Positions 47,522-59,718 of a stretch of DNA of 64,000 nt are shown here, piece by piece (within the stretch, counting starts at the first letter, position 1; each line of letters begins with the position of its first letter). The DNA is from Pseudocercospora fijiensis CIRAD86 (lineage: Eukaryota; Ascomycota; Dothideomycetes; Mycosphaerellales; Mycosphaerellaceae). A model generated the notes under the pieces. The model had not been told where the DNA came from and ran no database searches. It was given only the letters and a program-made list of their open reading frames with translations. The stretch is taken from the NCBI RefSeq assembly GCF_000340215.1, contig NW_006921545.1, positions 393,630 through 457,629 of the forward strand, written 5' to 3'. A program made the translations under genes and the position numbers.

Positions 47522-48682
47522 TTACCTGGCTTCAACGTTGTTAGTGGGGAGTTTGGGCTCGGATTCTGTTGCATTTGGGAAGGGTTCCATCGAGGCCAAG
47601 AATTCATCGAATCGACAGTCAGCCGCGTGCTCGAGAAGGCTTTGCTTGCACCAGAGACACACGTCGAAAGTACAGCCGGCCGCATGTGCGTCAACAGGCT
47701 GCATACACTCAATACAGTTGATAGGGATGATGGGGAGCTCGAGTGCTTCTGTGCTGTGAGATCCGACAGAGGAGCCTTCGCCTGTTGTGCTGGTGCTGTA
47801 TGCAAAAGCTTCTTTATTGTGAGATCCGACAGAGGTGCCTTGGACTTTGCCTGCTGTGCTAGTGCTGGGTGCAGAGACTTCTTTGCTTTGACCGACAGCG
47901 GAGCCTTCGCCTGCTGAACTGGTGCTCTGCAAGGCGAGAAAACAGTCGGCAGCGTGTTCAGACTCGGGTTCCATACACCAAACGCAAAAGCTGAGCCATT
48001 CCAGCCCAGACGGTGGAGTGCTTGATCGGACAAGCAAGCTGTCGTGCTGAGGCAGCTGAGATGATCCGTCCAGCGAAGTGAAATCCAGAGACGCCTGTGT
48101 CGGGACAGCGGACAGGCCATATTGGGTAAGAGGCGGTGTTTCCGTGGCGGTCATGAGTGATAGGAGGTCAGCATCGACAATGGAAGTTTCAATGGAGTTC
48201 GCTTCCTCCGTATGCTTTCCCTTCTTGCTCACCCTTGGCAATGGCTCTTCCGGCTCGCTACGTGGCAGTTCTATCCGCTTACGCTTGCCTAACGAGGATG
48301 GTGGCAGGGATGGCTGCACTTCATTCCATGACAACAGCATGTCGGCGAGTGAGAGTGACCAGGCCAAGGCTGTGTCGGCAGAGAAGCCAGCGATGTGACA
48401 CCTGCAACTCATGACCTGCATCAAGTCTAGGATGGCTTTCGAAAGCCCGAGCTTGTTCTGCGCCGCCTTCTCGACAGTGATAAGGCGGTTGAGACGACCG
48501 ATCTGAAGTTTCTTGTCGTCTGTACCCTCGCAATCGAATCGTTGGAATCGTTGGCAAGTCGTTCCAGGGAGGACATGTCCATTTTGAATTTGGTTTTTCG
48601 TGTACCGCCTGGTCGGCCGCATGAAACATGGAGCCTGCAGATGTGAATCGAAGTACGGAAGGTAGTTGATGTCTGATGCCAT
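47522..48682 (-). CDS. Protein with three C-x2-C-x6-H-x3-C modules (386 aa)
   Basis: An intact frame from ATG at 48682 to the stop at 47522. Three similar modules lie at residues about 233-247 (CVWCMEPESEHAADC), 323-337 (CIECMQPVDAHAAGC) and 342-356 (CLWCKQSLLEHAADC). Each has spacing fit to bind one zinc ion. Between the first two is a serine/threonine-rich linker of about 75 residues with internal repeats (STSTAGK, STSTTGEGSSVGSH). Residues about 82-130 hold a helical stretch with C-R-C-H (ILDLMQVMSCRCHIAGF), which resembles the C-x-C region of aflatoxin-regulator-type C-terminal domains; this is a weak resemblance and no Zn2Cys6 module is present. A basic KGKH/GKRKRI region could serve as a nuclear signal. 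Function is unknown. Confidence 0.7.
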   Translation of the reverse strand: MASDINYLPYFDSHLQAPCFMRPTRRYTKNQIQNGHVLPGTTCQRFQRFDCEGTDDKKLQIGRLNRLITVEKAAQNKLGLSKAILDLMQVMSCRCHIAGFSADTALAWSLSLADMLLSWNEVQPSLPPSSLGKRKRIELPRSEPEEPLPRVSKKGKHTEEANSIETSIVDADLLSLMTATETPPLTQYGLSAVPTQASLDFTSLDGSSQLPQHDSLLVRSSTPPSGLEWLSFCVWCMEPESEHAADCFLALQSTSSAGEGSAVGQSKEVSAPSTSTAGKVQGTSVGSHNKEAFAYSTSTTGEGSSVGSHSTEALELPIIPINCIECMQPVDAHAAGCTFDVCLWCKQSLLEHAADCRFDEFLASMEPFPNATESEPKLPTNNVEAR

Positions 48683-48749
48683 AGTAGAAGATCCTCCAAT
48701 GGGCGACGGGTAAGGGAAGATTGGGACAGCACTTAGAAGTGGAGCTCAC

Positions 48750-49865
48750 AGGAGTCTTTTAGAATGGTCCACGATCTTTTGTAAAGAAGCTGATCGTGTT
48801 GGGTCCTGGATTCTCGTTCACAGGCTATGGTAATATATGTTGAACGGGGCTTGATCACGCATCGACTAGCGATCAGGTCATTGTCGACTGTCGACTTCAA
48901 GTCGGTGCCGCCGGCATTGCCTGGCGATAGTAGTCGGCCGTCCTTCAGCGACAGCAACCACCCGCTAAACCTGGCCAAAGTCGAGCTTTGCCTCAGCTGG
49001 CGATGAATGCTGGAAGTCAGTGTTGTCGCACATCGACCAGAATGGCGAGTAGTTCGTGATCAGCTGTCGGTGAAAGTCGTCCAGGTTCGGCATTATGCAG
49101 GCAAAGGCAGCAAGCCGCCGAAGCTAGCCGAAGTCGAGCATCGCCGTTGCTGTCACTTACTGTACACATGCTTTGCGTGATGGCCAGTCGATCAGAGATG
49201 AAGTGTGTCGACAGCTGCAGGAACCCGACCAAAGCACGACTAGCCACTGAGGATGGTCAATGCCCTTATGACTATTCAACCCTCATGATCATTTATGGTC
49301 TTGGTAGTGATTCTTCATAGGATTGATGCGTGGGACAGCCACTGAGATGAGAGCGATTCTTCCTTGGGTTGTACATGTAGCACGGGAGATCTCGAAGGAC
49401 CGGATGCGGCGATGGTGTTGATCGGAGCTCATAGGATCAATCATTCGGTAAGACGTCCGAATGGGAGCAGACAATCCGAGAGGCGCTAGGGTAGAATTTG
49501 CTGTTCATTCTCTAACAGCATGATGAGTGGCGAGTACAGACACCGAGAGTGATGTTTTCTACCTTTCTTTAGAATGCTGAAGTGTTCTTGCAAGAAGCCG
49601 AACAAACTTCTCGGATTTGGATTTCGGGCGGGCCGCAACTTCTACGCTATCGGCCAAGTAGCATCCACTCCGTCTCTTCTATGATTTCCACCCAGCGCGC
49701 AATGTCCTCTGCGAGAAGCCTGCATCTTGCGCCCGTTGCGCGTTCCTTTGCGCTCTACAACGTAGCAGTCAGCATTCTCACCGCTTCCCTGCCTGCGCCG
49801 TGCTGATCGAGAACTCCCTGCCGCGCATTACCCTGAACCGCTGCAACATACGCGTCCAAGTACTG
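48750..49865. other. Island 3, central part: no confident gene
   Basis: Upstream of the C2HC-type gene. Short minus frames (48733-48978, 49017-49247) are open but overlap other frames and carry no recognised domain. The promoter of the minus-strand gene at 48682 should lie here; I see no clear element. Confidence 0.4.
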
Positions 49866-49868
49866 CAG

Positions 49869-50028
49869 TCCGCCGCTTATTTGCAGCCTACGCCGCTTAT
49901 ATGCAGCCTAGACGCCGCTTATTTGCAGCCTGTACGCCGCTTATACGCAGCCCACGCCGCTTATACGCAGCCTACGCCGCTTTTATGCAGCCTACCCGCT
50001 GCTTATTCAGACGCTGCTTATACGCGGC
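49869..50028. repeat. 20-bp tandem repeat, about 7-8 units
   Basis: Units of the form TACGCCGCTTATATGCAGCC repeat from CCGCCGCTTATTTGCAGCC to GCGGCCCGCGCCGC, with drift in the last units. The long plus-strand frames across it reflect the repeat rather than a proven protein. Confidence 0.8.
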
Positions 50029-50029
50029 C

Positions 50030-50732
50030 CGCGCCGCACATCCATCCGACATGCCTTGCGATCGCACTCCGTTGCTGCTGCCTTCGAGAACATGTCGACT
50101 GTCATGGCTGCAGATTCCTTGCCGTACGGCTCTGCGCAGCATGTTCATTAGCACCGACTCCCAGCCCTTTTCCTTATCCTTTTCGAACCGAGCCACGAAG
50201 CCTGCGAAGTCCTTCGGTGCCGTGCGAGGAGGTGCAGCGCGTTGCACTTCCGCCGGTAGCAATAGCCGAGGTGGAGATGGTAATGGCGGCGCTGCAGGAT
50301 GGAGTACCAGGAGGAACACCAACATTATGGTCGCTTTGACAATGAAACCCTACGAGCTTCCTGTCGGCGTTGATTTGGGGTGCAGTGAGTACCCTCGGGG
50401 TTGCACAAACCATCGCGGATCGGATGTCACCTGTTGCATCAGCGTGGCTTGTTGCAAGTACTACCACTTGGACACCAATGGAAGGGAGCATGGCAATGGA
50501 CGAGCACAGGTTCGAGAAGGATGGATGAGTGATAGTACTCCTGTCATTCTCGCCCTCGCCGTTCTCCATCTCTGGCAATGTCAGGCCTGCCAGTCTTCGA
50601 CTTGCGCTGATTCCGCTTCTCTCTCCCCAACTTTCCTCTCTCCCTCCCCCGCTTGCTCTCCTTCATTTTGCTGTTTCTCCTCTTCGTACTTTGGTGTTCC
50701 TCTGCTGCTCTTGGAATTTCTTTCATAGTTTA
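50030..50732. other. Island 3: no confident gene
   Basis: Open frames on both strands, serine/leucine-rich at 50529-50728. A stretch at 50325-50420 with several Cys codons (V-D-L-G-C, C-T-N-H, T-C-C) could be an exon, but I cannot assemble a gene. Confidence 0.3.
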
Positions 50733-51119
50733 TCATTTCGTCACGTTGTTCTTGGACGACATGCGACCGAGATCTCTGTCGAGGCCAAGGTTGCGGAATG
50801 CACCTGTTCCGCTGCTAGTCCATGACTGGTGAGATGGATGACCGCGGTCAGTCTGAATGCCGCCGAGGTTCAAAGGACGCGATGAAGTGTCCGGGGCAGC
50901 GTATGGGGAAAGCGAAAGATCAAGCAGGACATCAAATCCTGCATTGGATAGCAGACGACTCTCCGACTCCATTATTGATTGGCGTCCGACTATCAACCAT
51001 AGACCGACGATAAAATTACCAAGCCAAGTGCGAGCCTTTTTCCAACTTTTGCTTGCCCGCACACTTCCCTCACTGGAACTCCCAGTGACTACGGAATGAA
51101 GATCGATCTGGTGTAACAC
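50733..51119 (-). CDS. Hypothetical 128-aa protein
   Basis: Starts MLHQIDLHSVVTGSSSEGSV and includes one hydrophobic helix-like stretch (WLGNFIVGLWLIVGR) with flanking basic residues. The composition is plausible but no family is recognised. It diverges from the plus-strand frame at 51125, only 5 bp away, which is tight for two real genes; at most one may be real. Confidence 0.3.
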   Translation of the reverse strand: MLHQIDLHSVVTGSSSEGSVRASKSWKKARTWLGNFIVGLWLIVGRQSIMESESRLLSNAGFDVLLDLSLSPYAAPDTSSRPLNLGGIQTDRGHPSHQSWTSSGTGAFRNLGLDRDLGRMSSKNNVTK

Positions 51120-51124
51120 CTACA

Positions 51125-51577
51125 ATGGCGAACGAAGAACTCCTCCCACCACCTCCACTGTTGAAGAGTACGCCGAAGCCGACGTCGTCAGACGAGATCA
51201 AACCAGTCAGTGCAGCATGCTGCCATGATCCTACCGGCGCAAGCAGAGCTTCTTCTCGCCATTTGCGGTCCTTCCCACGCCAATGTGCGACGGTGCGCGG
51301 GCATTCAAGTCCCGAGACTGACGAGCACGGCAGTGCAATGGTTTATGGCATGCATCTTTATCGCCACCGTAGTGTGGCTGACTCGAAGTCTCAGCATGTC
51401 GTTCGTGCTACCAGAAAATCGCGAAGCCTCGCAAGACTGCTACCACTTCCGGATCCCGCTTTTGCTATGCACTACAGCGCATTGGCACATCGGAGTGAAA
51501 GTGCGCTAATGCGTTCTAGGGTGTCTACGCCCTTGCTTAGCGGCACCGCTTACTATACAAAGTATAGTGGCGGCTAG
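51125..51577 (+). pseudogene. Possible broken gene at the right end of island 3
   Basis: Starts MANEELLPPPPLLKSTPKPT. The better coding sense then appears in another frame (51210-51509), which contains a membrane-like helix (WFMACIFIATVVWLTRSL) and C-Y-H-F-R-I. A frameshift or a very short intron near 51207-51245 would be needed. Part of its 3' end resembles sequence in inverse orientation at about 54210-54290. Confidence 0.3.
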
Positions 51578-51599
51578 TGTCAAAGGCTCATTAGTGCGA

Positions 51600-53900
51600 T
51601 TGCTAGGAACTTCAGTCTTCTAGCTAGAGGCAGTAACGATTATAGTTAAGAAGGAGGGTGTTTTAAGAGCCGTATAGAAGGCAGGTTTAAAGACTAAGCA
51701 CTATAGACTATAGACAACTAAGAAGGCGCTATCTAATATACTGTTTACTACGCTATCTGTCTACCGTCGGCATTAATAACTGCTTAGCAACGAGCTAGTA
51801 TACTATTAACCTATTATTAGACCTGTTCTATAGAAATCTTATAGTATTCTTCGACAATAGCGAGGCTAAGGGCACGACTAGTTAGTCTGTCTCTTCGGCG
51901 CTCAATCGCCTATTTAAGACAGCGCTAGAGGTTCTTAATTAGGTTTAAATTAGGTAAAGAAGGCGGCTAGTTGTCTATAAGAAGAATGCGGCGAGCCTGT
52001 AGCTAATAGACTATATATTCCGCTATATATACTAGAGCCGAGTCTTATTAGAAGAGTGCGGTTCTTTAGTTTAAGGCAGGCTCGTATCTAAGAGGGTATT
52101 GTTAGCTAGCGATTAGACTATTCATCTTCGATATCTCTTCCTAAACGATAGGAAGGACCTTCGAAGAATAATTCAGCCTATTAATATTGCCCTAGTCCTT
52201 TGTATTCTATAGCAACAATAGTCCTTTGCCTCTTATACCGCTTATATAGCCCTATATTATTTAGTATAGAAGGCGTTAGAAGCGAGGCCTTAAACACACG
52301 TCTTAGTTGCGCTTAGTACGGCGGCGAGTAACGAAGACTCTCTCGTATAAGCTATTACGGACAGCACACTCGTTACTCTAAAGGATATTAGCCTAGTTAG
52401 AGAGTGTCTAGTTAATATAGAAGATAGCCTATTCGAGCCTCAATCGTCGAGTACGGTCGTTATAAAAAGGACGAGGGCGAGCGATACAACGGCGGTAGCC
52501 GTACCTTCTATAGATTCGAGAGATTATTAATAGACTATACGTTAAACCGAGGGCGTTACGGACTTCTCGATAAGTTATTCGCCGAGTAATAGCATTCTAA
52601 GTAATGAATTAGAGTATTTGGCGCTCCTATACGAGTATATAGAGCCTGCGGCCTCTTCGAAGTGTTAGTAGGTAGTAAAGCACAAGCTCTCGAATATAGA
52701 CTAAATCCTCGCTATCGATTCCTAGGCGCTCTCTATAACGGTATAGTGTAAATAGCTCATTTACAACCTTGTAAACAGTCGAGAGCGCTCGCCGAGACTA
52801 TTCTAAGATCCGAAGAAGAGGCTATTTTGCTATACGGTAGAGTTGTTTAATAGTAGTGCGTAGTTTATATAGAAGGACGGCTCGGCGGAGAATTCGCTAC
52901 TCGGTAGTTTGTTAGGTCGCGATTTCGTAGGTTAGTAATAGACCTAGATCCCTAAAAATAAGGGATGCGAGTAATAGCAGTATTAACTATCTAGAAGGCC
53001 GATTTGCGAGTAGTATAGCAGGCAGTATTAGGTATAATAAATTAGTAGATTGTATCGATTAAGATAAATTCTCGGTCGAGGAACTAGAGGTATTAGATAA
53101 CGTTACTAAGCCCTCGGAGCTTTAACTCCGGTCTAATAGGAATCGCCGGGCACGCGGGGTGATCCGAACCGAGGCTAAGTTATTATCTAAAGATCGAGAC
53201 TCTTCTTTAGTTAAATCGATAACTTCTATATTAATACGACGTATTTAGCCTCTTAGTTGGTCTTCGAGTTGCCGCTGTTCTTCTAGCTACATTTCCGATT
53301 TATTATACTCCGGCGGACGGTTATAAACCGGCGGTAGAGTCGATAGGGTACGATCGCGGTAGTAGACATAATAGGGAGCAAATCGGGTAGGTAGATTAAT
53401 AGTTAGCAGTCGACGACGACCCTACGATAGAGCCGGCGGCAACAAAGGTAATCTAGATCGATAAGGCAATAGTGCTAGTTTAAAGGCTAGTGTTAAACTG
53501 ACTAAACGGACTAAGGGCATTATAGAAGGTATTAGACTTCCGCGGTTACTAGCAAGGTCGGAAAGTAGGTTTAACTAGGCTCTATATTCCTCGCCTTACT
53601 CGAGGGCTTTAAGCAATACTAGACGGCGCTAGTCTAGTAGACGGTATACCTCTAGAAGGTTAGTATGTCGTTAGTTACGAAGAGGTAGCGCACCTCGAGT
53701 ACGAATAGCGCTAGAACAACCTCTTCGGCGGCTATATTGCGCGTACTACTCGTCGGAGTAAGCGTACGGCATTGTGAGAGAACGAGAGAGAAGCTAACTA
53801 TTTAATAGGGGACTCTATATACACATCTACTACCGAAAGTACCTATTTATTACCGACCGCTCCTCCGCGCCTCCTCTACAATTACACTCTCGAATACTTT
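51600..53900 (-). mobile_element. Tc1/mariner-type transposon, RIP-degraded
   Basis: The minus strand carries a DDE transposase C-terminal half: A-L-F-x-x-D-S-A-L-V (Asp of the F-Q-Q-D-N-A region, near 52040-52070), then I-L-L-I-D-N-x-P-P-S-L-P-N-L-N-L-I-K-N-L (the D-W-P-P-x-S-P-D-L-N-P-I-E-N-L-W block, near 51940-51990). Several residues show RIP changes (P to L, E to K). A frameshift lies between the two blocks. I could not define terminal repeats, so the bounds are approximate. Confidence 0.75.
51770..52950 (-). pseudogene. Tc1/mariner transposase remnant
   Basis: Coding sense can be followed from a helix-turn-helix-like N-terminal region (about 52500-52900) to the second and third catalytic regions near 52050 and 51960, with many TAG/TAA and at least one frame change near 52035. 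Upstream, an ATG-led frame from 53774 of over 200 codons, broken by TAG, may be an additional product or an N-terminal extension. Confidence 0.65.
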
Positions 53901-56900
53901 AATCTAGCGTAGACCTACTCCTAATTATACAACGACCTTTAGCTTACTTCTAAATCACTCCTTCTTCCTTTCTTTAATATTGTAAAAAGCTTATAAATGA
54001 TATATTATTGAATCTACTAAAAGACGGTATCTTTATGCCCTAAATAGTGTCTATACGTAATTTAAAGCTAGCTAGTCGGCAAGGGCTATAGTAGATACTA
54101 ATAGCTAAGCCTCCCTTATTAGCCTCGGCAGCGACATCTTAAATTAGTATAGATTACTACAATTAGTAGTACCGGAAGGCTCCTAACCTTAGGCGGCAGT
54201 ACGGCGGAACAGGGGCTATTCCCTACACTTTCACTCCGATATACTAACGCGCTATATTCTACAATAGCGACGTCCTTACATATAGCTATGTCGCTTCTAA
54301 TTAGGACACGAGTATATAGACCTGCTTTTCTCCTTCGATCTAGCCTATAGGCAATTCTTCTATAAATCAAACTCTTTTATTAGAACTACGTCGTATAGGT
54401 TTAGAACCTCCCTTCTATCTACTCGGAGCAATCTATAACCTAAATAATATATCGAGCGACTTCTTTAAAATATATATATACCTCCGTGCTTAACTCTCCT
54501 ATATCTTATACCTGCTTAATTATACTAATATAACGGTCCTTTATAAACTTTCTCGTACGATTACGGAATACTATATCCTATTACGTAGTTTCTTTTCTAG
54601 CGTAGATAATAGTATTAATATAACTACTACCGCTCCTCCTACTTCTATCTACGCTACTATCCTCCTTAGACGAACTTAGAGTATCTAAATCGAAGGCCTT
54701 CTCCTTCTCGGCGTAAAGTATTTATCTCGATACCTTACTTATAAGACTAGGTACGGAAATCGAGCGTTAAATTAATAGGGCTAATCTAGCTAGGGAGGAG
54801 ATTAGGATTCTAGACCTATATAATCTACGAAATAAGGCGCGGTTCTAATTTAGGGCCGTTAATAAGGTATCGGCTTTTTATTATATATATAGATAAAGTA
54901 CGACTTTTTTCGTTAACGGAACTAGAGTTACGCTATCTCTAGGGGAGAATCTTTAGGGTAGAGATTGTAGGATAAGGCTTAATTCGCTAACTTATAGATT
55001 AAGGGAGGTTTTTACTACTAGTAAGGGTACGTTAAGAGTAGAGATATAGCTTATCGAGTACGAATCTATTCTCTTCTACCGTCTCGCCTCTATTATCTAT
55101 AAAAACGAAAGAGGTTTATAAGATTATAAAGTACCTACCTTACTAGGGCGAATCGCTTATCGCCGTCCTCTTTATATAATCGAAAAACTAGCTCTTCTTA
55201 TAAATTAGAAATAGAGATTTCTACTCTTCTCTCATTTCTAGAAACGTACTTTACTACTCTATCTACGGTATAACGTAGTTTAGTCTTCTTATAATTCGGT
55301 ATTAGTATAGGTATACTAAAGCTTCGTAATTAAAAGAGAGTATATAATATTGTCTCTAAAATAGTAGATTACTCCCTAGACTTTACTAATTACTAAGTAG
55401 ACGGTAACCGCTAGCTACTTTCTACTCCTTATAATAAAAGAGAAGTATAATTAAAAGTTATTACGTAGGTAGTAAGGAAGTCTATATAGCCTCCGTTAGA
55501 TACCCCTTTAATTACGAAGTTTAATAATTAGTCTAGTATAGATTAGTACTTTAGCGATATTAATTCTTATAGTAGATAAAGATAGACTAAGTAGAGATAA
55601 GAATATATAAGCTACTATACTATCTACCTTATTTGCTATTCTTACTAGTATACTAAGCCTATAATTAGACTAACTCTATAGTAGCTAAAGTCCTCGAAGC
55701 GTAAATCCCTAGTTCTATAATTAAGGCTAGTATATAGATAAAATCGAAATAGTCGGCGGATACTTTAATATTAGCGCTAGACGATAGAAGAGCTAGTAGC
55801 CTCTAGGACAAACTAAATAGTAGTATTAGTTAATAAGGAGGTAGGAACCCGACCTAACCTATAGTAGGTAAAGTCGTTATATTTTTTAATATAGTTCCTA
55901 CTAGGAGAAGTCGAAATAGTCGGTAGATTCTTTAACGTTAGTAGTAGGCGAGGGAAGTAATAATAGTCTCTAGAAGGCTAAAGTTTAGATCTAATACTTT
56001 AGCGATACTAGTTAATAAGGAGTATAGAATCTAGGCCTTAGAGACTCTAGATAATATCGAGATACTCTAATTTACTAAGAAGCGGACGTATAAACGTATT
56101 AGATACTCCTAATCTAACTTAATATAAACCGGTAGGAAGCGGGAAGTAGAGTTTAACTCGTACTAGTATATTAATACCTACGTCTACTAAATTAATCTAT
56201 AGGTGTTAGGTATCTTTAGGGAGGGCCGAAGATAGTTAATAAGGAATTCTAAGCTAAGTTTAGACTCCGGAAGATATGAAAGATAATAGAAAGGTTAGTA
56301 TAGATACCTATTAGGTACGTAAGAGGGTAATAGTATTCTTAAAGTAGGTATACGTATATCGTTATAATAATCGAGTTTATATAAAGATCTTAAATAAAGA
56401 GTAATAATTTAGAGACTCTACGATAGCGATAAGAGTATAGTAGAAGTCGCTCGTACTACTATCGAGGAAATTAAGCTTTCTATATTTAGACGGGCTAGTA
56501 GCGGCTAAGATCGTTTAATAGATTTCTAGCTAGAAACTAGTAGACAAGTTATATTAGTAGCCTCTTTAAGTCTTTAGAAAGACTTTTAACGTATTGCCTC
56601 TTAAAGATATTAATAAGCGCTATTCTTATTCTAGATCTCCCGCCTAAATTAGTATATTAATAGAATTATCGTAAGAGTAAGTAAGTCTTCTAGGCGAGGA
56701 GATCTAGGTAGTACGTACGTAATAAATGCGGGAATCTACTTTCTAATATCCGTAGTAATAATATAACCCTATCGCCGGTAATTACGTATAGTATTTATAG
56801 TTAGCCTCGAGCTTACGGCGGCGCTAAGCGATCGTTCTCTATCGGGAGAAGTCTACCCTCGTAGGAGAGCGGCTACTATAGGCCCTAGGTCTCCTAGGAT

Positions 56901-57900
56901 ATAGCGTAGTTATACGTAGACCTCTACTCGGTAGATCTACCTATATACGGACGCTAAAGGAAGTGCTAGCGGTAAATAGAGGCTATTAGCTTAAACCTCG
57001 AAGTTTGTAACGGTCTGCCTATATTTGTTATATATATAGCTACTATTAAATTGCCGAGTAGGTAGTAGTATAATTAAAAGAAATTATACGCGTCTACGTA
57101 TAGTTAGACCTAGCTCTCTATACTAAGATAGGAAAACGAGAATATAATATATAGGTTACTAGGAATAACTTAAGAGAATGCTTAGTAATAGTACTAGAGA
57201 TACTAGGTATAGAATTAGAGCGAAGGCGTAGACTACTAGTAGTTAGTATTAGCGCTAGCCGCTATAAAGGGTATTACTATATATTATTACAACTATTCTA
57301 ACTTTATACTATTCTTCGAGAAGACTCCTATAAGGTATTAGAACTCTCGAAATTGCCTCGTATAGGACCGTTCTCGATTTATAGATTCTACTACGGCTAA
57401 GGTAATAATATAAACTTACTCGAATCCTAGGAGTTAGAGGAATTACTATTAGTATTATAAGCTCTTTTTTACCTTTTACGGCTCGGGACATAAATATAAT
57501 CTGCCTCCGTATTCGGATAATAGTTACTATACTCGACCGCGATATCGCTAAAAGAAGAATAGGACTAAGAAAACGGTTAAACCTTAAGACTACTCTAACT
57601 ACGAGCTAAGCTTTAGCGGATAAAGAAGATCCTTACTCCGAGTCGAGCTTATAGAAGATCTCTACTACTAGGGCTTGTCTTTTTATTTTTATAGCTAGCT
57701 ATACTTACTTATATATACTCTATTAACTACTAAGCCTTTCCTCCTAGCTACTCTTAATAACCTTAGATATTAGTATTAGGGTTAGCTAGGATTTTAGTCT
57801 CTTATTCTAAGTATCCTATTCCTATAGATTAGAATCTATAATATCTATAGATTAGTTAGTTTCCCCGGCTTCTATCTTAGAAGGCCTAAGCACCAGTCAT
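53900..57900. mobile_element. Unclassified RIP-saturated repeat block
   Basis: CA/TG-depleted throughout. A plus-strand frame near 57310-57480 reads I-G-P-F-S-I-Y-R-F-Y-Y-G-like text and could be the end of a transposon protein. No superfamily motif could be defended. A small piece near 54210-54290 resembles the end of island 3 (inverted). Confidence 0.45.
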
Positions 57901-58829
57901 ATTAGGTCCAAAGAATCAGGAAGTAAAGGTTCAGGAGCCAACTAATCCTCTATAATCCCTATATCTTTATCCTCCTCTTTTTATAGCTTAGCCTATATCT
58001 AATTAACCTAGTTTTAGACTTAGGCAAGCTTAGATTGTTTCTTTTTTCTTCTTTGCTTGTTTTTCCCATCTCTTAAAACCTACTCTACTATTTCCTATTT
58101 AGATCTAATAACTAAATATCCCTCCCTTACTAACAACCTTCTTATATCTATATAAAGTTAGCTACTTAGTTAGGTCTCTTAAAGTTTCAACTATTCGCTT
58201 TTTAGTATAGTTAATAACTCTTTAAAGCTAGAAGATATATCTTACTAAGAAAGGATATACTTAATCTAGGGATCTCATACTATAGCAACTTCTCCGTCTA
58301 GTAGCCTACTATTAGGATACTTATACTAAGAAGAAGTAGCATCCGAGTAGTATACTTTAACTAATCTGCTCCTATATATTAAATGCTTTAGTGTCCTCCC
58401 TTCTAGAATCTATAATATATACGTTCTAAGCTAATAAGCCTTCCTAATTTAGTAGGGCCTAATCTACTTTAGCTAGAGCTTAGTTAGTTTAGGATTTTGT
58501 AATAATATCTGGGTCTTAACCTTAGGGCGAGGAGCTTTATCTGCTAGATTCTCTAGTTAGATAAGCTTTCTTACTATAGCCCTCTTAAGTAGTCGCTAGT
58601 TTCTAAGCTGCCTAGTATGTTTAACCTATAGTATCCTAGATTTAGACTATATAGTCTTAGTATTAAGAGGTCTAATTTAGTTCCTATCTACTACTATCCT
58701 TAGATACTAGCTATATACTAGGTAGGAGGGTAAAAACTAGTATACTAAATATTGTCTATATCTCGTATCCTATATAGCCTAACCTTAGAACTTATATATA
58801 TCTTAGTTAAAATATTGCATAATATATTA

Positions 58830-59330
58830 TTAAGGTTCTTAACTCTGCTATTTGCTATCGGATAGTATAATAAAGCAAGCTTATATTCTATCTAAAGCAG
58901 CTTGTTTAAGTATATAAGTACTCTTAGTAAGAAATTCTTACTATTGTCTAAAAGCAGTTCCCTTATAGGCCTATATTAATAATATATATCCTCGTATATA
59001 AATATAGCAGTTTCTTTACTGTCTACTAAGGGAACAGCTCTTACGACTAGCTAACTAGTAGTAATATCGATAGTAGTAATAATAAAGGTTCTACTAAAGG
59101 ATAAGGTAGGAAATAGCCTAACTATATTAATTTCCTACCTTTCGAGTAGCTATAACTTAATATCTACTTAGGTATAATAAATTTCCTTAGGGGCTAAACT
59201 CTTATTCTAAGTTGACTAATATTAATAGCAAGCTTTAATATATCTCCTTAAATCTTTTTTTATAGTAGGATACTATACCCTAGTCTTATAGAAACCTATA
59301 ATACCCCGGAGTCTAAAATAGCTATAGTTC
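58830..59330 (-). pseudogene. Gypsy integrase remnant
   Basis: The core region reads T-F-I-I-T-T-I-D-I-T-T-S, P-L-V-D-S-K-E-T-A, R-E-L-L-L-D-N-S-K-N-F and Y-P-I-A-N-S-R-V-K-N-L-N. These match the D, D and E blocks of retroviral-type integrase; the Glu of the last block (N-G-Q-x-E-R-x-N) has become Lys. A degraded HHCC zinc region precedes it. Confidence 0.75.
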
Positions 59331-59718
59331 TTATATATAGTTTCTATAAAATTTACTCTCTAGCTTAGCTCTAGGTATAGTATAGCACCTTTATTATTAG
59401 GAAGGATAAACCTAATATATTCTTAGCCGTTAATATAGAGAATCTTAAACTAGTCTTTGCTTTCCTTAAATAAGGACTAGAGGTAGGTACTCTTTAGTAG
59501 ATTACTAGGCTTTTAAAAAGCAAATATAGCTTTAGGGAAGTCTTTAACCTCTTTAGCACTTATCCTTAAAGCTACTAGCCTATTTTAACTAATCGTAGGA
59601 CTATTATCTTACTACGAAATATTAGCTAGCCCGGTTCCTATAAAATCTAGTCCTCTTAATAAACTATTAGGAACGATTGCTTTAGACCCCTTCCTATACC
59701 TAATTTCTACGTTACGAA

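Noticed and set aside
49901..50728. 275-codon plus-strand frame across the 20-bp repeats
   Set aside because: The first part is repeat-derived and the rest changes character without any recognisable domain; overlapping frames are equally open.
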